A stretch of 64,000 nucleotides of DNA from Adenanthera pavonina (lineage: Eukaryota; Streptophyta; Magnoliopsida; Fabales; Fabaceae): assembly GCA_026686845.1 (NCBI GenBank), contig JAIVEN010000011.1, positions 29,932,501 to 29,996,500 of the forward strand, read 5' to 3'. Within the stretch, counting starts at the first letter, position 1. Each line of letters begins with the position of its first letter. Shown here in pieces: positions 46,702 to 58,986 of the stretch. A model generated the notes under the pieces. It saw nothing but the letters and a program-made list of their open reading frames with translations. It ran no database searches and had not been told where the DNA came from. The position numbers and the translations under genes are program-made.

Positions 46702-49570
46702 TCACTCGCGAGCAATAACCACCACTTGTTTTCCGACATTGCGGCCGCTAAAGAGGCCGACCAAAGCTGCAGGGCCTTTCTCAAGGCCTTCCACTATATC
46801 TTCCACATACACTATCTTCCCTTCCCGGATAAGAGGCACAATGAACTCTAAGAATTTAGGATAGAGGTGATAATGATCACTGACATTAAATCCATGCATA
46901 CGAACTCTCTTAAAAATGAGGTGTGCCAAATTTGTTATGCCTTCAGGTTGATTAAGATTATTATACTGTGAGATCATTCCACATAAGGGTATGCGGCCAT
47001 GGATTCTCATATTCGTTAGTACTGTGTCCAGTGTTTTACCCCCGACATTGTCGAAGTAAATGTCAATGCCTTCTGGGAAGTACCTGATTTGCAAATCCAT
47101 ATCTGTTAGCGTAGCTTCTAGGGTGCATTATTGTGGGTGCTGAAGTAATTTAAATTCCTGGGTCTAGGATAACACTACATCAAGTGTTTCTGCACTGACA
47201 TTCTTAAGCTTCTAAGGAAAATTATGGTACGTGGTGGTGAAGTAATTTAAGTTCATAGGTCCATGATAGAACTATGAGATACTAACCTTTTCAATGCTGC
47301 ATCCAGGTCAGGTTCTTCCTTGTAGTTGAAAGCTTCATCAAATCCTAATTTATTCTTCAATAGATCCACCTGATTGTGGAAGGAAGAAAATTCATGGAAT
47401 AGGAAGAACACACAAAAAACAGATGGGTTTTGCTCTATTCAATCAAAAAATATTTTACAGGAATTTGATTCTATTCTTAAAAAGAAAAGCAAGCAACTAC
47501 TTTCAGTTATAATGAACTACAGTGCTAGTTAGATGCTTCACGCCAGTCACTGATAAGGGTTTTCAAATTGAAAGATAAGGTTATCCATTCTTGAAACTAG
47601 TCATAAAACAACAGGTTAAATTAAGAAGAGATCGTTTCAAATTTGTATCATGCAGTCATGTATCAAGGAGAAGTGAGTAACATAAAAGAATGTAATTATG
47701 TAAGGGACAGTCCTGCTTTTTAGACTCATTTTCTCTTTTATCTCTACCTCTCTTCAAATGCACTTTTATACTGTCAATTTTATGTTATAGAGAATCCAAA
47801 CTGGGGATCACACTGGTTTCAAGCTCAAATACATACATAATTGTACCAATTAGGATCATACCTTCTCTTTACTTCCTGCGCTTCCAACAACATAACAACC
47901 TGAGAATTTTGCAAATTGTCCAACAAGTTGACCAACTGCACCAGAAGCAGCTGAGACAAAAACACGATCTCCTTTCTTGGGAGACCCTATTTCATAAAAA
48001 CCAGCATAAGCAGTCATTCCTGGCATACCTGGGGCGGAGAATAAAACAGGATTATGATTGTTGAGGAAGAGTAAATAACTAGAAAACATCTGTTACAAAT
48101 AATATGAAGTAAATAGAAATTATCAGAGATACAGCTGTAATGGATATCTGACAGTATTAGAGAACCAGTTCCTGAACAGTATCAGGACATTACCAGATCA
48201 TATATGTTCTTCTCCAAATGGAAGCTAGTTAGCCAATAAATGTAAGTAATAAAAAGATCAATTTAAGCCACATAACCTTCAGAAAATAAGAAAGAAAAGT
48301 ACAAGGAAAATAGCAAGGAAGAAACACCAAGACAACAATTTCAAAAACCCATAAATTCACAATAAAGATCATAACACAAATTAGTATGAAGTTTCAGTAT
48401 TTAGTATCTCCTAGGACAAATATGAGACAAAAAGAGGAACCATTTAAGACTTCCAGGTCACACAGGAAGCAAGAACATCATAATCAACATGAATTGAATC
48501 CTTCAATACATACCAAGAATTCCAGTATAGTAGGAAAGTGGAACATCAGTGTGCTCAATTTTGAAAAGAATTTGTGCTGAGGGGGCCAGGCTGTACTCTT
48601 CCCATCTAACATACCCCCAAACTAAATCACCTTTTTTATAGTCAGGGTGTCCAGATTCAAGAACTTTAGCCACACCATATCCAGTTATTGGCTGCAATTA
48701 TTCAAGACAACTGTTAGTAGCTGCACACATATGATAATACTCTGCCCTTAATTTTAATAGATTAATTTGTGACAAGAAGCTTTAGTGTTTCCAGAATCAT
48801 AAACCCCTTCAAAATATCTGATTTTTTATCCTGACCTTGTCTGTGAAGAAATATTCAAGCTAAAATAAATGCATTCCAATTGTTAAATTCCTCTACTAAA
48901 CCCCAAGTATATAGTTTTAATTAGCTGTTCTTTTAAATATGCACTTTTGTTTTATTTAGTCATCGCATTCAGGAGGTGTCCGAGTTAGCTTGAGCATTCC
49001 TTAACCATCAAATACTGACCCCAAAAAATTGGCATGGTTTAAAAAAAAAAATTGAAAAACAATACCTGTATAGTGAAATAACAGTAATGAAGATTTTTTT
49101 TGGTTGTGTGTTGAAATTAACAAGCCATCCCAATTGCTTTATCCAGAAAACTTTGAGCAAAATACAGAACCTACCAACTTCTGGGAATTTTAAGCACAAA
49201 TCACATATAACACCAGCATGCATAAAGAAGTTTCTCCAAATCAATTCGATCCATTTCTCAAAATTCCAGCAAACACAGGAAACCTCAGAAGCAGAACGAT
49301 TATCCAAAAGAAAACGTAAACGAGTGGACTTCAGATAGCAGGACTTACAGCACCAAGAGTATAAGAACCATATGCCTTAGAAAACATATCGCTCATCCGA
49401 ATTCGCTGATAGGGATCACAGGATAAGTAGAGATTCTTGAGCAGAATCTGATTCGACCCTTCAGGAACCTTCAATTCGATGGAACCTTCAACCAATTGCA
49501 GGTCGGATTCTTTTGGGAATCCGGACACATACTCCTTGAGAACCACTTGCTTATTCCTCACTTCCACCAT
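46702..49570 (-). CDS. NADPH-dependent alkenal double-bond reductase (343 aa, five exons)
   Basis: Full-length member of the zinc-independent MDR family that reduces 2-alkenals, and in some plants phenylpropenal or enone substrates, with NADPH; cytosolic, with no signal peptide visible. Exons (minus strand): 49349-49570, 48514-48691, 47862-48028, 47287-47369, 46702-47083, with GT/AG borders and consistent phases, giving 343 residues, the usual family length. Exon 5 must start at 47083 (CAG before GTACTTCCC) so that AAAAG plus G makes Arg; the bases read as an earlier Met lie in the intron. Landmarks: NLYLSCDPYQR (about 47-57), the Rossmann nucleotide loop AASGAVGQLVG (160-170), GSAGSKEK (about 182-189, contacts the NADPH phosphate in the family) and SQYNN with the proposed catalytic Tyr at about 257. 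No defect was seen. It is the only DBR copy here that is both complete and open. Confidence 0.92.
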
Positions 49571-52500
49571 CTTTTGTTGCTTAGGCGACGACTGAGGAAC
49601 TTGGGCCCAGAAGAAATGAATTTATGTGGGTAAGTCAAAAGCATTAAAGAAGTGAGAAAATAAACGAAAACGACATGAATAGTTTGCTAAGCAGGGCAAT
49701 GACGATGTTACCCAAGGCTCGGTTTTGTCAGTTACGTAAAAGCCACTTTGGTATTTCTTCGTTTTCAGATTGGCAGATTCTCAATGAAGTTTTGCAATGC
49801 TCCGTTTCAAGTCTGACCACAGATGTGAAAGCTATGGCCAAAAACAGGAATTTAAAAAGAAAAATGAAAGCTCCTCCCTCCGTGGTCGGCACGCCGCACG
49901 CGTCACTACTCATCAGTGAATTTATTTTATATATATATATATATTTATAATTATATATTAATTAATGATTATATTAATCTGAATAAAAATGACTCAATGG
50001 ACTTGGATATTTAATATTTATACTTATCCAAACTTTAAGGGAATTTTGCTATCTTTCTTTTTAAAGTCCGAATGCGCCAAAGCTGACTCGGCACGGCACT
50101 GATCCTTCCCACCATGTCAAAAGAAGGATGAGAAAATATTTAAAACAGAAAAAATTAACCAATTTAGTTTTATAGTTTTTACTGTTTAATTTAGTTCCTA
50201 TAATGTAATTTTTCTTAAATCAATCTCTTTATGTTATAATTAGAGTTAATCCTTACAATATTTCAAAGCTATATTAACAATACTATCACATAAAAAATCT
50301 TCAAGATTTATGTTATAATAATCCAATTTAAATGCTCTGTGTGCCTTAAGAAAAATAAGGAAAATAATGTCTCTCAATCAACTCCATCATTTCCATTGAG
50401 TCACAACACACCTTAACTTTCTTGTTTCTTTGATGCTAACAAAATTCCAATCCATTTAGAATTCCCATCAATTGTGTCACGATAAGTCTTACCAAGAACC
50501 ATTAAGCGAGATTTATAAGTATGAGTGGGATTTTTTACTCCTAAGCTTGCATGATTATGTAATCAACTCCATCAATAATAACAAAAATTCAAAAAAAAAA
50601 AAAAACACTCCAATAGTGAACCTCATCTTAGGATTAGATTAAGAATATCATCATAATCAGAAACTTGACCCTGAACGATACTCTACACCACTTGTATTAG
50701 ATTAACAAATATGATCCTATCTTTGATATAGATCACATTAAGCAAAAGAAACAAGATATTAGTTTTAGTGGTATTCAGCAAAGTCATCAATGCAGAATAA
50801 ACCAAAACCAATAAACTACTTTCAAAGGGAATATAGCATACATTTTAGCTTTCCACTTAATATTGCTTCTTTGTTTCTTTCTCAATCTTGTTCTCTCCTT
50901 TTCTTTTCGTTTCACTTTTACCATATATTTAAATGATAGGAAAATAGATGGATATAGGTTCCTCCTATTTTTCCCCGTAATTTTTTCTCATTTATTTTCT
51001 CCTAGTCTAAATAAAAGTTTAAGCTCGAGCTCAATCACTCCCTTTCATTCTTCCTTCATCTCACACGCTTTGATTCTCTCTTTCTCTCAAACACTAGTCT
51101 CCCCCCTTTTTTCCTCTTCAGTGTTCATCTCCCCTCATAGAGCCTCTAAATAGAATCTTTGTACAACATTACACTGGGGATTTTGCTGAACAATTACCTC
51201 TGGTCATGAGGCACGAATTCCTTGTCATCTTCACTGGGTCATGATCGTGCCTGCATGCCCTGTTTCTTGTTCTTATCCCCTTCTTTGCCAGTGACTTGGT
51301 TCTATCCTCCACCAAAGAAAACTTGGACTCGTAAATTACAACCTAAGTTGTGAAATGTGAATTGACCCTTATTGTCAAGTTTGAGCACCTTTAATCACTA
51401 AATGACAACTTAATGTAAAATATGGGTTGAGTTTGGTTGGTGCTTGAAAAATACACCTAGAGGGGATGGATAGGTATGTTTTTGCAATATTATGACTTAA
51501 ATGCAATTAATTCCAATTTTAAGATTCCTCTAAAAATAATTACCAACTAAACAGAATAAGAAAAATAAATAGAAGCCAATCCTAAAATAGCTACAAATAA
51601 TTTAGGCACTTAACTTAAAATAGAATCATTGGCAAGAAATGAAATACACAACGTTAAAATTAAAATGCTGCAAACAAAAAATGAAGCAAACATGATGCAG
51701 TTGGAGCTATTTTTTATTATGAATTATGAGACTCGACACTACTTGTAAGCTTAATTTGTCAAATTTTTTTGATTTGTTGGCGATCTATCTTAGAAAAGTC
51801 TCATTTACACCCATAATTTTGATGTTTCAAATATCAAATTGGATATGTTCCTCTTTGTATTTACGTCATTGTTACATGAGGTCCAAGATATTAGTTTTTA
51901 TTTCAAAGCATAAATAATTAAAGAATGAGCAACCTAAGAACCTTCTAGCTTGTGTGTCCAGGAATGAGCAAGTTGTTTATCCCATGTATGAAAAAGACCG
52001 TGGGGCCCGTTTTCAAGTGGCCATCCCATTCCCACGGGTAAGCAAAGGTGAAGCGCCTCTCTATTTTAAATTGTCACGTGACCAGTCACATGTCATTTTT
52101 TTTTGCCACATCGATATTAATGTTAATGCTTTTTGTACATGTAACAAATCCAACTTTGAAGACTACTTTTGTTAATGATAAAAATTGTAACAAATTATTT
52201 ACAAACTTTTTACATATACAAACCTACCTAAACATGAGCATAAAATATAGGGACATGTTGATTAATTTTTCTTTTTATAATGGACTTGGATCCCCCATCA
52301 TGCCCACCTCCCTCAATTAAGTAAGGAAAATAAATTTATTATACATAAAATAAAAATATAAAAATAACATAAATATATTAACTTTTACACTACAATTTAA
52401 CAATTAAAGGAAATGTGCTATGTAGGAGATCCGAATCCTTTTATAATATATATTGATTCTCACATACTTTTTTAATTATAAGATTGATTAGAATAAAAAA

Positions 52501-53039
52501 ATTTGTGGGGAAAACTGTTTTTTTTTTCAATTGAAAAAATGGTCAAATTTATAGAAAGTTGTACTCTTTCTTAGTTGTGAATAATACGATTCAGATTCTA
52601 TAATCCATATAACTTTATGATCTACTTTTAGTTATGGTCAAATTTATAAAAAAAAAAAATTCTAAACCATATTAAGGGTGCTCTGCGCAACTTGCGCTTG
52701 TTGACCAATGATTATGCTGGCGAATCTATTCAACTTTTTGGAAGTTTAGTTGAATTGAAGTTCAAAGTGTGGCATTAATTCCAAGCCATTTTGCTATCTA
52801 TTTAATAAAATTTTATGACATATCTTTATAGGAATTCATCTAATTGGTAAAGATTGGTTTCATATTCCATAAATGTATGACTTCCAGTCTTGGTTTGATA
52901 TGAAAATGATATTGGTAGATCTTCTCCAAATGTTCTGATTCATTTTGAATGATAAGATGAGATCTATTTTAACTCTCATCTATTTTAACTTTTGATTAAG
53001 AGTATCCCAATCATATTTCAATTAATAGTAAAAACTAAT
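49571..53039. other. Intergenic DNA, no gene supported
   Basis: The first 0.5 kb resembles the DBR upstream region (AAGCAGGGCAATGACGATGT and, near 50030, TTTAAGGGAATTTTGCTATC with TCTTTTTAAAGTCCGA). The rest is AT-rich. A pyrimidine-rich stretch lies at about 50865-51150, and a dispersed repeat at 52331-52400 matches 13155-13230. Confidence 0.45.
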
Positions 53040-53228
53040 GTTATGTTTGGTATGAAGGAGTTATTTTGAGAAAAATGGAAAGAGAGAAGGAAAATAAGAG
53101 AAGAGTTCCATAAAAGAACTATTTTATATTTATAAAAAATTTGAATGATATATACTAAATAAATTTTATAGGAATTTCTCTCTTATTCTCCCTTTCATGA
53201 GACTTTTTTTATGTGTACCAAACATAGC
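53040..53228. mobile_element. Small inverted-repeat element (189 bp)
   Basis: Tips GTTATGTTTGGTA and, reversed, GCTATGTTTGGTA, bordered by a perfect 5-bp repeat CTAAT (53035-53039 and 53229-53233). There is no coding capacity. The superfamily is uncertain from so short a target site. Confidence 0.6.
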
Positions 53229-54013
53229 CTAATATTTCTTAAGGTACGAAAGGTAAATGATAAATACCTCAAAATTAAATTTGTTAAATTAAATTTGTTT
53301 CATATATAAAAGTTAAGATTTGAAATCCCATCAATCCACTTATTTAAGAAAGAAGAACATTATCACTCATTTCAATCTAAGCTTTTAAAATATATTTTAC
53401 CTTTAGTGAGCTTTGAAAACTCATTGAAAACAAAAAAAAAAGTCATTTTTTATTCTAAATTATTTCAAAATTTTGCCTCAAGAAAAACATATTTTTCCCT
53501 TTATTTCTTTTTATGTTAAAAATTGACGGTTAAAATCATAACATTGAAATTAGTTAAATAATTCAAATATCCAATTATGCACATTTAAATATACATAATC
53601 ATAAATATAATTTCATATAAAATTTAAAAGTTATAAAAAGTATATTATTAATAAATTATTAAATTAACTATACGACTTATTGCTTAAACTATACGAATAA
53701 ATATCTCTAACTTTTTTAATGTTAGAATTAAAACCTCACTTTTTAAAGTTGATGGCACCCAAGTTGGCAACTAATTCATCTCCTCACTACCAAACTTTTT
53801 TTAATTTTTCTTCACTTAATAAAGTCACAAAAGTTTGCACAACATGAAGCGGGAGTACAGAGACAACTGGATCAGCATTGTCTGAAGTTTATCCATAAGG
53901 ATAAAGGGACGGCGTAAAAAATAATATGTATTTAACGTCTTACATTATCCTCTAGAGCATATGATTGGCCCCACCCTCTAGCTTACGTGTTCGGCTATCC
54001 CACCAGATTCTTA
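53229..54013. other. AT-rich intergenic DNA, no gene seen
   Basis: No element or coding frame recognised. Composition becomes less AT-rich toward the promoter of the next gene. Confidence 0.4.
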
Positions 54014-54312
54014 CACGTGTATGACCAACCAATCACGAAAACTCCTGTATCCACAAGTCAAGACAAAATTCTATTGAGAAGGTTCATGAACCGGGTCCCA
54101 CATGTTATCCATATCTAGCACGTGATTCCACGTGACACTGAACCACCCATTCCTTGCGGCTCAAAATAACGCCGTTTCATTGTCATAATCGTATTTCCAT
54201 TTATACCCTCATCAAAAGACAAAATAACTATCTCGGTAAGGATACTTTAGTCATTTAAGCATCTTCTTCGTTCATTTTTAAAACTCGTCGTCGTTTTTGC
54301 TTTGGGCACGTG
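54014..54312 (+). promoter_or_regulatory. Cluster of four G-boxes upstream of the TRF-like gene
   Basis: CACGTG occurs at 54014-54019, 54119-54124, 54129-54134 and 54307-54312, from 453 to 160 bases before the start codon. G-boxes bind bZIP and bHLH factors in light and abscisic-acid responses. A GAGAGAGAGGAGAGAGGGG tract follows at about 54328-54346, probably in the leader or core promoter. Confidence 0.55.
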
Positions 54313-54471
54313 GTATTTGCCCATAGTGAGAGAGAGGAGAGAGGGGTTTTCGTTTGGTTTCGTTGTTCTTAGCCGAAGCGCCCGCCATTTCCAGAGTGTA
54401 CAGGAAGCTTGTTGTTCTAGAATCGAAGGCTCTTGCTGTTGCTTGATTCGGCTTCTGTGAATCGCAGCTTC

Positions 54472-57400
54472 ATGGTTCAGTTAATGAAATCGGATACCAA
54501 CTGCCTGAAGAAGGTCAAGTTGGAGGTTGAGGATTCTGGTGAAGATGATCTCCGCATTCTTCACAAACGACCAAAAGTTAACTCCTCTCACGAGGTTTGA
54601 ACCTTTTCTGGTTCTCGTTTCTTATTCTCAGTATCCTCCGTTTTGAGTAGCTAGTCCAAGAAGTTCGAAAATTTGAATTTTTATTGCTAGTTATCTGAAA
54701 TCCACTATAAAAGGACTGGGTAGTTTTGGTTTCATAATTAGCTAAGTTATTTGTCCTTACTCGATCCAGCTCCTGAAAGATTCAATAAAAACAGAGCCAC
54801 AATAGGATAAATGTATATGTATGTTTCAGGTGACAAGTAAAAAATCTTTTCGATCCTGTATTGACAAAAAGTAAATTTACTCTGAAATTCTTCTTCCTGG
54901 TTGTTTTTCTCTTTTCTAATGTCAGAGGGTTGCGGTTGCTCTCTTTGATAGATATTTTTGAATTCTTCAGTTTTGCTACGGTACTTGTGTGCTATAGTTT
55001 TTAATTTAGTTCTTGGAACAGTGGAGTGGTAGTGATGATCCGCTTTCAATCCCACTTGCTTTGTACAATCCCCTTGATGAGCCAAGTCCGTTGGGGTTGC
55101 GTCTCAGAAAAAGCCCATCCCTTTTGGATTTAATTCAGATGAGACTCTCCCAAGATGATAATACCAAATTACCGACAGCCAATAAGAAAGATCACAAGGG
55201 TGGTAAAGCTTCTGTCACCACCGATGGTAAACTCAAGGCCTCGAATTTTCCTGCATCCGTTTTGAAAATTGGGACTTGGGAGGTAAGATCACGACTAGAA
55301 CAAAGAAAATTATAGACCCAAAAAGTAATGCACACATATATAGTGATAGGTGGTGACATTAACTTGTGTTCCGATATTTTGCAGTATAAGTCAAGATATG
55401 AAGGAGATTTGGTGGCAAAGTGTTACTTTGCAAAGCATAAGCTGGTATGGGAAGTGCTTGATGGTTGTCTCAAGAATAAGATTGAAATTCCATGGTCTGA
55501 TATCATGGCACTGAGGGCAAACTACCCTGAGGATGAACCGGGAGCCTTGGAAGTTGTGGTATGGGTATTTCTCTTTTTGATATATTTATCGTTGTTACTA
55601 CATTAAGCATGCCTATTACAAGCCATGTTAAGTCGGCTTTCCTGTTTCTTCCAGCTGGCTAGAAGACCCTTATTTTTCAGAGAGATCAATCCACAACCAA
55701 GAAAGCATACCTTGTGGCAGGCAACATCGGACTTTACTGGTGGACAAGCAAGCACTCAGAGGTATGCACTATTCCCTTAATACGTGGTTCTTGATGGAGC
55801 ATATATTCAGTTATTTATCGTGACCCAAGTTGGTGGATGGTGAGCACCACTGTGTCACCAAATACACTTCAAGTGCGTGTAATATCCAGAATAAGTGATA
55901 TGCTTATCTTGTCAAATAAACAAATCTGAAACGATGATATCCATGCTGATCAGACCAAAAAAAAAAAATAGGATGATTTGCATCTATGGTTGTCTTTTCT
56001 TATTTCTTTTGTGAGTTTTGCAGCCGGAAATATTTATTGAACTCATGTGGTACCTGTGACCCCCCACAAAAAAAAAAAAATCATGCAGTACCATCAATCA
56101 TATTTTGACAAATGGACAATTCTTGCGTGAAATTTAGAATCTAACCTAATCACAGTTTAAAACTAAATTACATGGCTTTGAAATAATGGGAATAAAAAAG
56201 ATACATGGCAATATATAATTGGCAGTAGCGCTCATTGCTCAGTTCTACAAAAGTACTGAAAAGGTACTCTTTGTGGTCAAACTGCATCTTTGATATCTCT
56301 AGCTTTGTAAATCTGTTTCGCTATATATTAAATGTTAACATCATATAACCATGGTTAATTTACTTGAATCCCTATTAACAGTGCGATCGAAATTGTGTTT
56401 TAGAGAGCATTCAGGGAGCATTCATGTGTTTATGTATAACCCAGTGATGGGGGCATCTCTTATCTTTTTTTGGTTAGCATCACTGCTATGTATTGTATTG
56501 CGTTGATTTGAATGATGACTAATGTTTGTCTTCATTGTTGTAGGCGACATTTTTTAACTTTCTACCATTAGGATCACTGCTATATATTCTATTGCATGGA
56601 TTTGAATGATGACTAATGTTTATCCTTATTGGTGTAGGCGACATTTTCTGCAGTGTCCACAAGGATTGTTAGGAAAGCATTTTGAGAAGCTAATTCAATG
56701 TGATCCACGCCTAAACTTTTTAAGTCAACAACCTGATGTGGTGCTGGATTGTCCATATTTCGAATCCAAAACTGCAATTAATGATCAACTCGAATCCACT
56801 GCTCCCTTGGATAGAATAGGAAAAGAGCAAGCTAGTTTGTTTGAGTTGCAGGATGTGGAATCAGCATCTGCAGTTCAATCATCTTCCAAAAGCGAACACA
56901 ATGTTGTGGGTAAAGCTTTTGAAAGTGTTTCCCAGGAAATCACTTCTCCTAGCTCAGGTACAATGGTGTTCTTTGACTGAGAGTTTGACCATTATCATGA
57001 TGCATATCTTTTGTGCATTTTTTCTGTATAATTTTGGTTTCATTAAGATGGTAGTCATTTGATTTTTCTTTTGTTGAGGGTGAAGCAACATCCGTGATTT
57101 TTGGATTATTTTTTTTACTACATTTCTTGTTTAAATAAGAAATATTTTACAGACATGTTGGAAAAATGCTTTAAGAGTTGGTGAAGCTAAAAGATATGCA
57201 ATCCGTAATTCAGTTATTGTACATCTTCTGATTAAACTGTCGAGTGACATGTTACAGCCTGGTTCTTATATCTAATTATACAGGCTATTGGCTTTCCTAC
57301 CACGTTTTTTTTCCCTAAGAAAAAGTTAAAAAAAAAAAAAGTAATTAGGTGCACTTGCTCATTTATTAACATAGATGCCTTTATAGCCATATATTTTTTA

Positions 57401-58048
57401 GTATCATCTGCAACTACATTGAGTTTGCCTTAATTATCCTGTGCAGTCATGGAGACCTATAGAATCAAGCAGTTAAGGACTAGAGAAGCCAACACTCTGA
57501 AGTTTCTTAACAATTTGGATCAGATCAAAGTGCCAGGACTTCACCCATCAATGTCAATGAATGATATAGTAAATAACATTGGATATTGCATTTCAGAACA
57601 GATGACATTCGGCAATCCTGCCTCTGCCAGTGACTATCAACATAGCAAACTAATCCTGGAGGAAATTACCCAATACTTGTTCAATGACTCTCTAGCTACA
57701 GCCACCTCGGACGACCAGTTTCTCATGTCTAGGGTTAATTCATTGTGCTGCCTTCTGCAGAAGGATCCTCCAACAACACAGGACACAGATGTGAGAACTG
57801 ATAGTGGTCTTGGTGTTGAAGGTAGTGGAAAAGTAGGTGAAAAAAGTAACTTGGATCTACAGTTATCATGCAAAAGTACAATTGTTGAATCTGGAGATGA
57901 TGATGCTTCTGGGAACAAGCAGGTCACTGGCAGTGGCATTCGCAGGAAGGAATCAGTAGGGGACCTGCTACTTAATCTTCCGAGGATAGCTTCCCTGCCT
58001 CAGTTTCTATTCCCAATGTCAGATGATTCTGTTAATCAAGTTAGGTAG
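54472..58048 (+). CDS. TRF-like (TRFL8-like) plant protein, six exons, 532 aa
   Basis: A conserved plant-specific, probably nuclear protein. It resembles the family annotated as TRF-like 8 in Arabidopsis; the biochemical role is unknown to me and the name is moderately sure. Exons: 54472-54594, 55010-55282, 55385-55558, 55655-55761, 56638-56957, 57447-58048, with GT/AG borders and matching phases. The N-terminus has a basic KRPK stretch. The conserved core spans exons 3-5 (about residues 133-260): YKSRYEGDLVAKCYFAKHKL, KIEIPWSDIMALRANYPED, LARRPLFFREINPQPRKHTL, WQATSDFTGGQAS and RHFLQCPQGLLGKHFEKL. The C-terminal half is Ser/Asp-rich and low in order. Exon 5 must start at 56638; an upstream duplicate acceptor at 56543 would add a stop. 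I see no Myb-type telobox domain. A possible AATAAA lies at 58089. Confidence 0.8.
56474..56647 (+). repeat. 94-bp tandem duplication carrying a splice acceptor (TRF-like intron 4)
   Basis: Two copies offset by 94 bases share GATCACTGCTAT-type, TTTGAATGATGACTAATGTT and GTAGGCGACATTTT phrases. The second copy holds the true acceptor of exon 5 (AG at 56636-56637). The first has an equally good AG at 56542-56543, followed by the same first exon bases. Confidence 0.85.
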
Positions 58049-58986
58049 TGGTCTGAATCTGATCCCCATAGCGAAGGTTAGGAGCGACAATAAAACCATA
58101 AGGAGTTTGTGAGAATGAATATCATGTTTGTTGTTTGTCTGTTTGTTTTACCCTAACTTCAAACACGGATTCAGAGATTCACGTTGATGAAGAATCCTGA
58201 CAAAACGTAATACTTAGCAGTTGTAGACTTACCTGACTGTATGTATAACGTATGCATCTGATGTATGTATCTCCATGTTAAAATCCCCTTATTGTGTCAT
58301 TTAAGCTTGATCATACAGCAAACCACATACATTTAAAGGAAGACACAAAAATTGATATGCATAAAGAAGAAATGCAAATTTTATGTGATTAGTAATTACA
58401 TTCTATGTTGTTTTATTTTCGAATGTATGAACAGAAATTTAATTTGATGTAGACATGAAATATATGCATCATACACAATCAATTTTTTTTTTATGTCACC
58501 GTCTTTTCAAATGCACGTGTACATGAATATTAAAAGTCAATTTTTGATAAATTTGCTGAACTCAATGACGGAAGAAAGCTGGAGACTCCGTGAATTCTCT
58601 AAATTGCCATCTCGATTATAAATTTGAAAGTTCTGCTACGAATAAACTCGTATGAACCCAAAAAAAAAGAAAAACTCATCAGATGATTAAAGTCAACAAG
58701 TGAAACTAAGAAAGATAAGATGTAGAAATATACTCGTGATACTAATTAACCGCAATACAGTACAGATCATGACAGATTTACATTATTCTCTTCTTCAATA
58801 AACAAATAATATGTTCAGTTCGATTTGACACTCTTGTCTAACCTGAAAAGAGTATAAATACATGCACTCCACTAACTCAACTGTAGCAGCAAAACGTATG
58901 CACACCCCACCAACGCTTACTTGAAAAAAGAATTAATAAACAGACACATGGTGCATGATAGTAATACTGCAATAGGAATACACTCA
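58049..58986. other. Convergent 3' intergenic region
   Basis: About 0.94 kb between the stops of the two convergent genes. It holds their 3' UTRs and no further coding signal. Confidence 0.6.

Noticed and set aside
47084..47100. Apparent Met start MDLQIR of the exon 5 frame of the intact DBR gene
   Set aside because: These bases are the end of intron 4; the acceptor at 47083 gives the correct Arg-Tyr-Phe-Pro junction.
53035..53233. Assigning the 189-bp inverted-repeat element to a named superfamily
   Set aside because: A 5-bp flank repeat and 13-base tips do not separate the possible superfamilies, so it was left unclassified.
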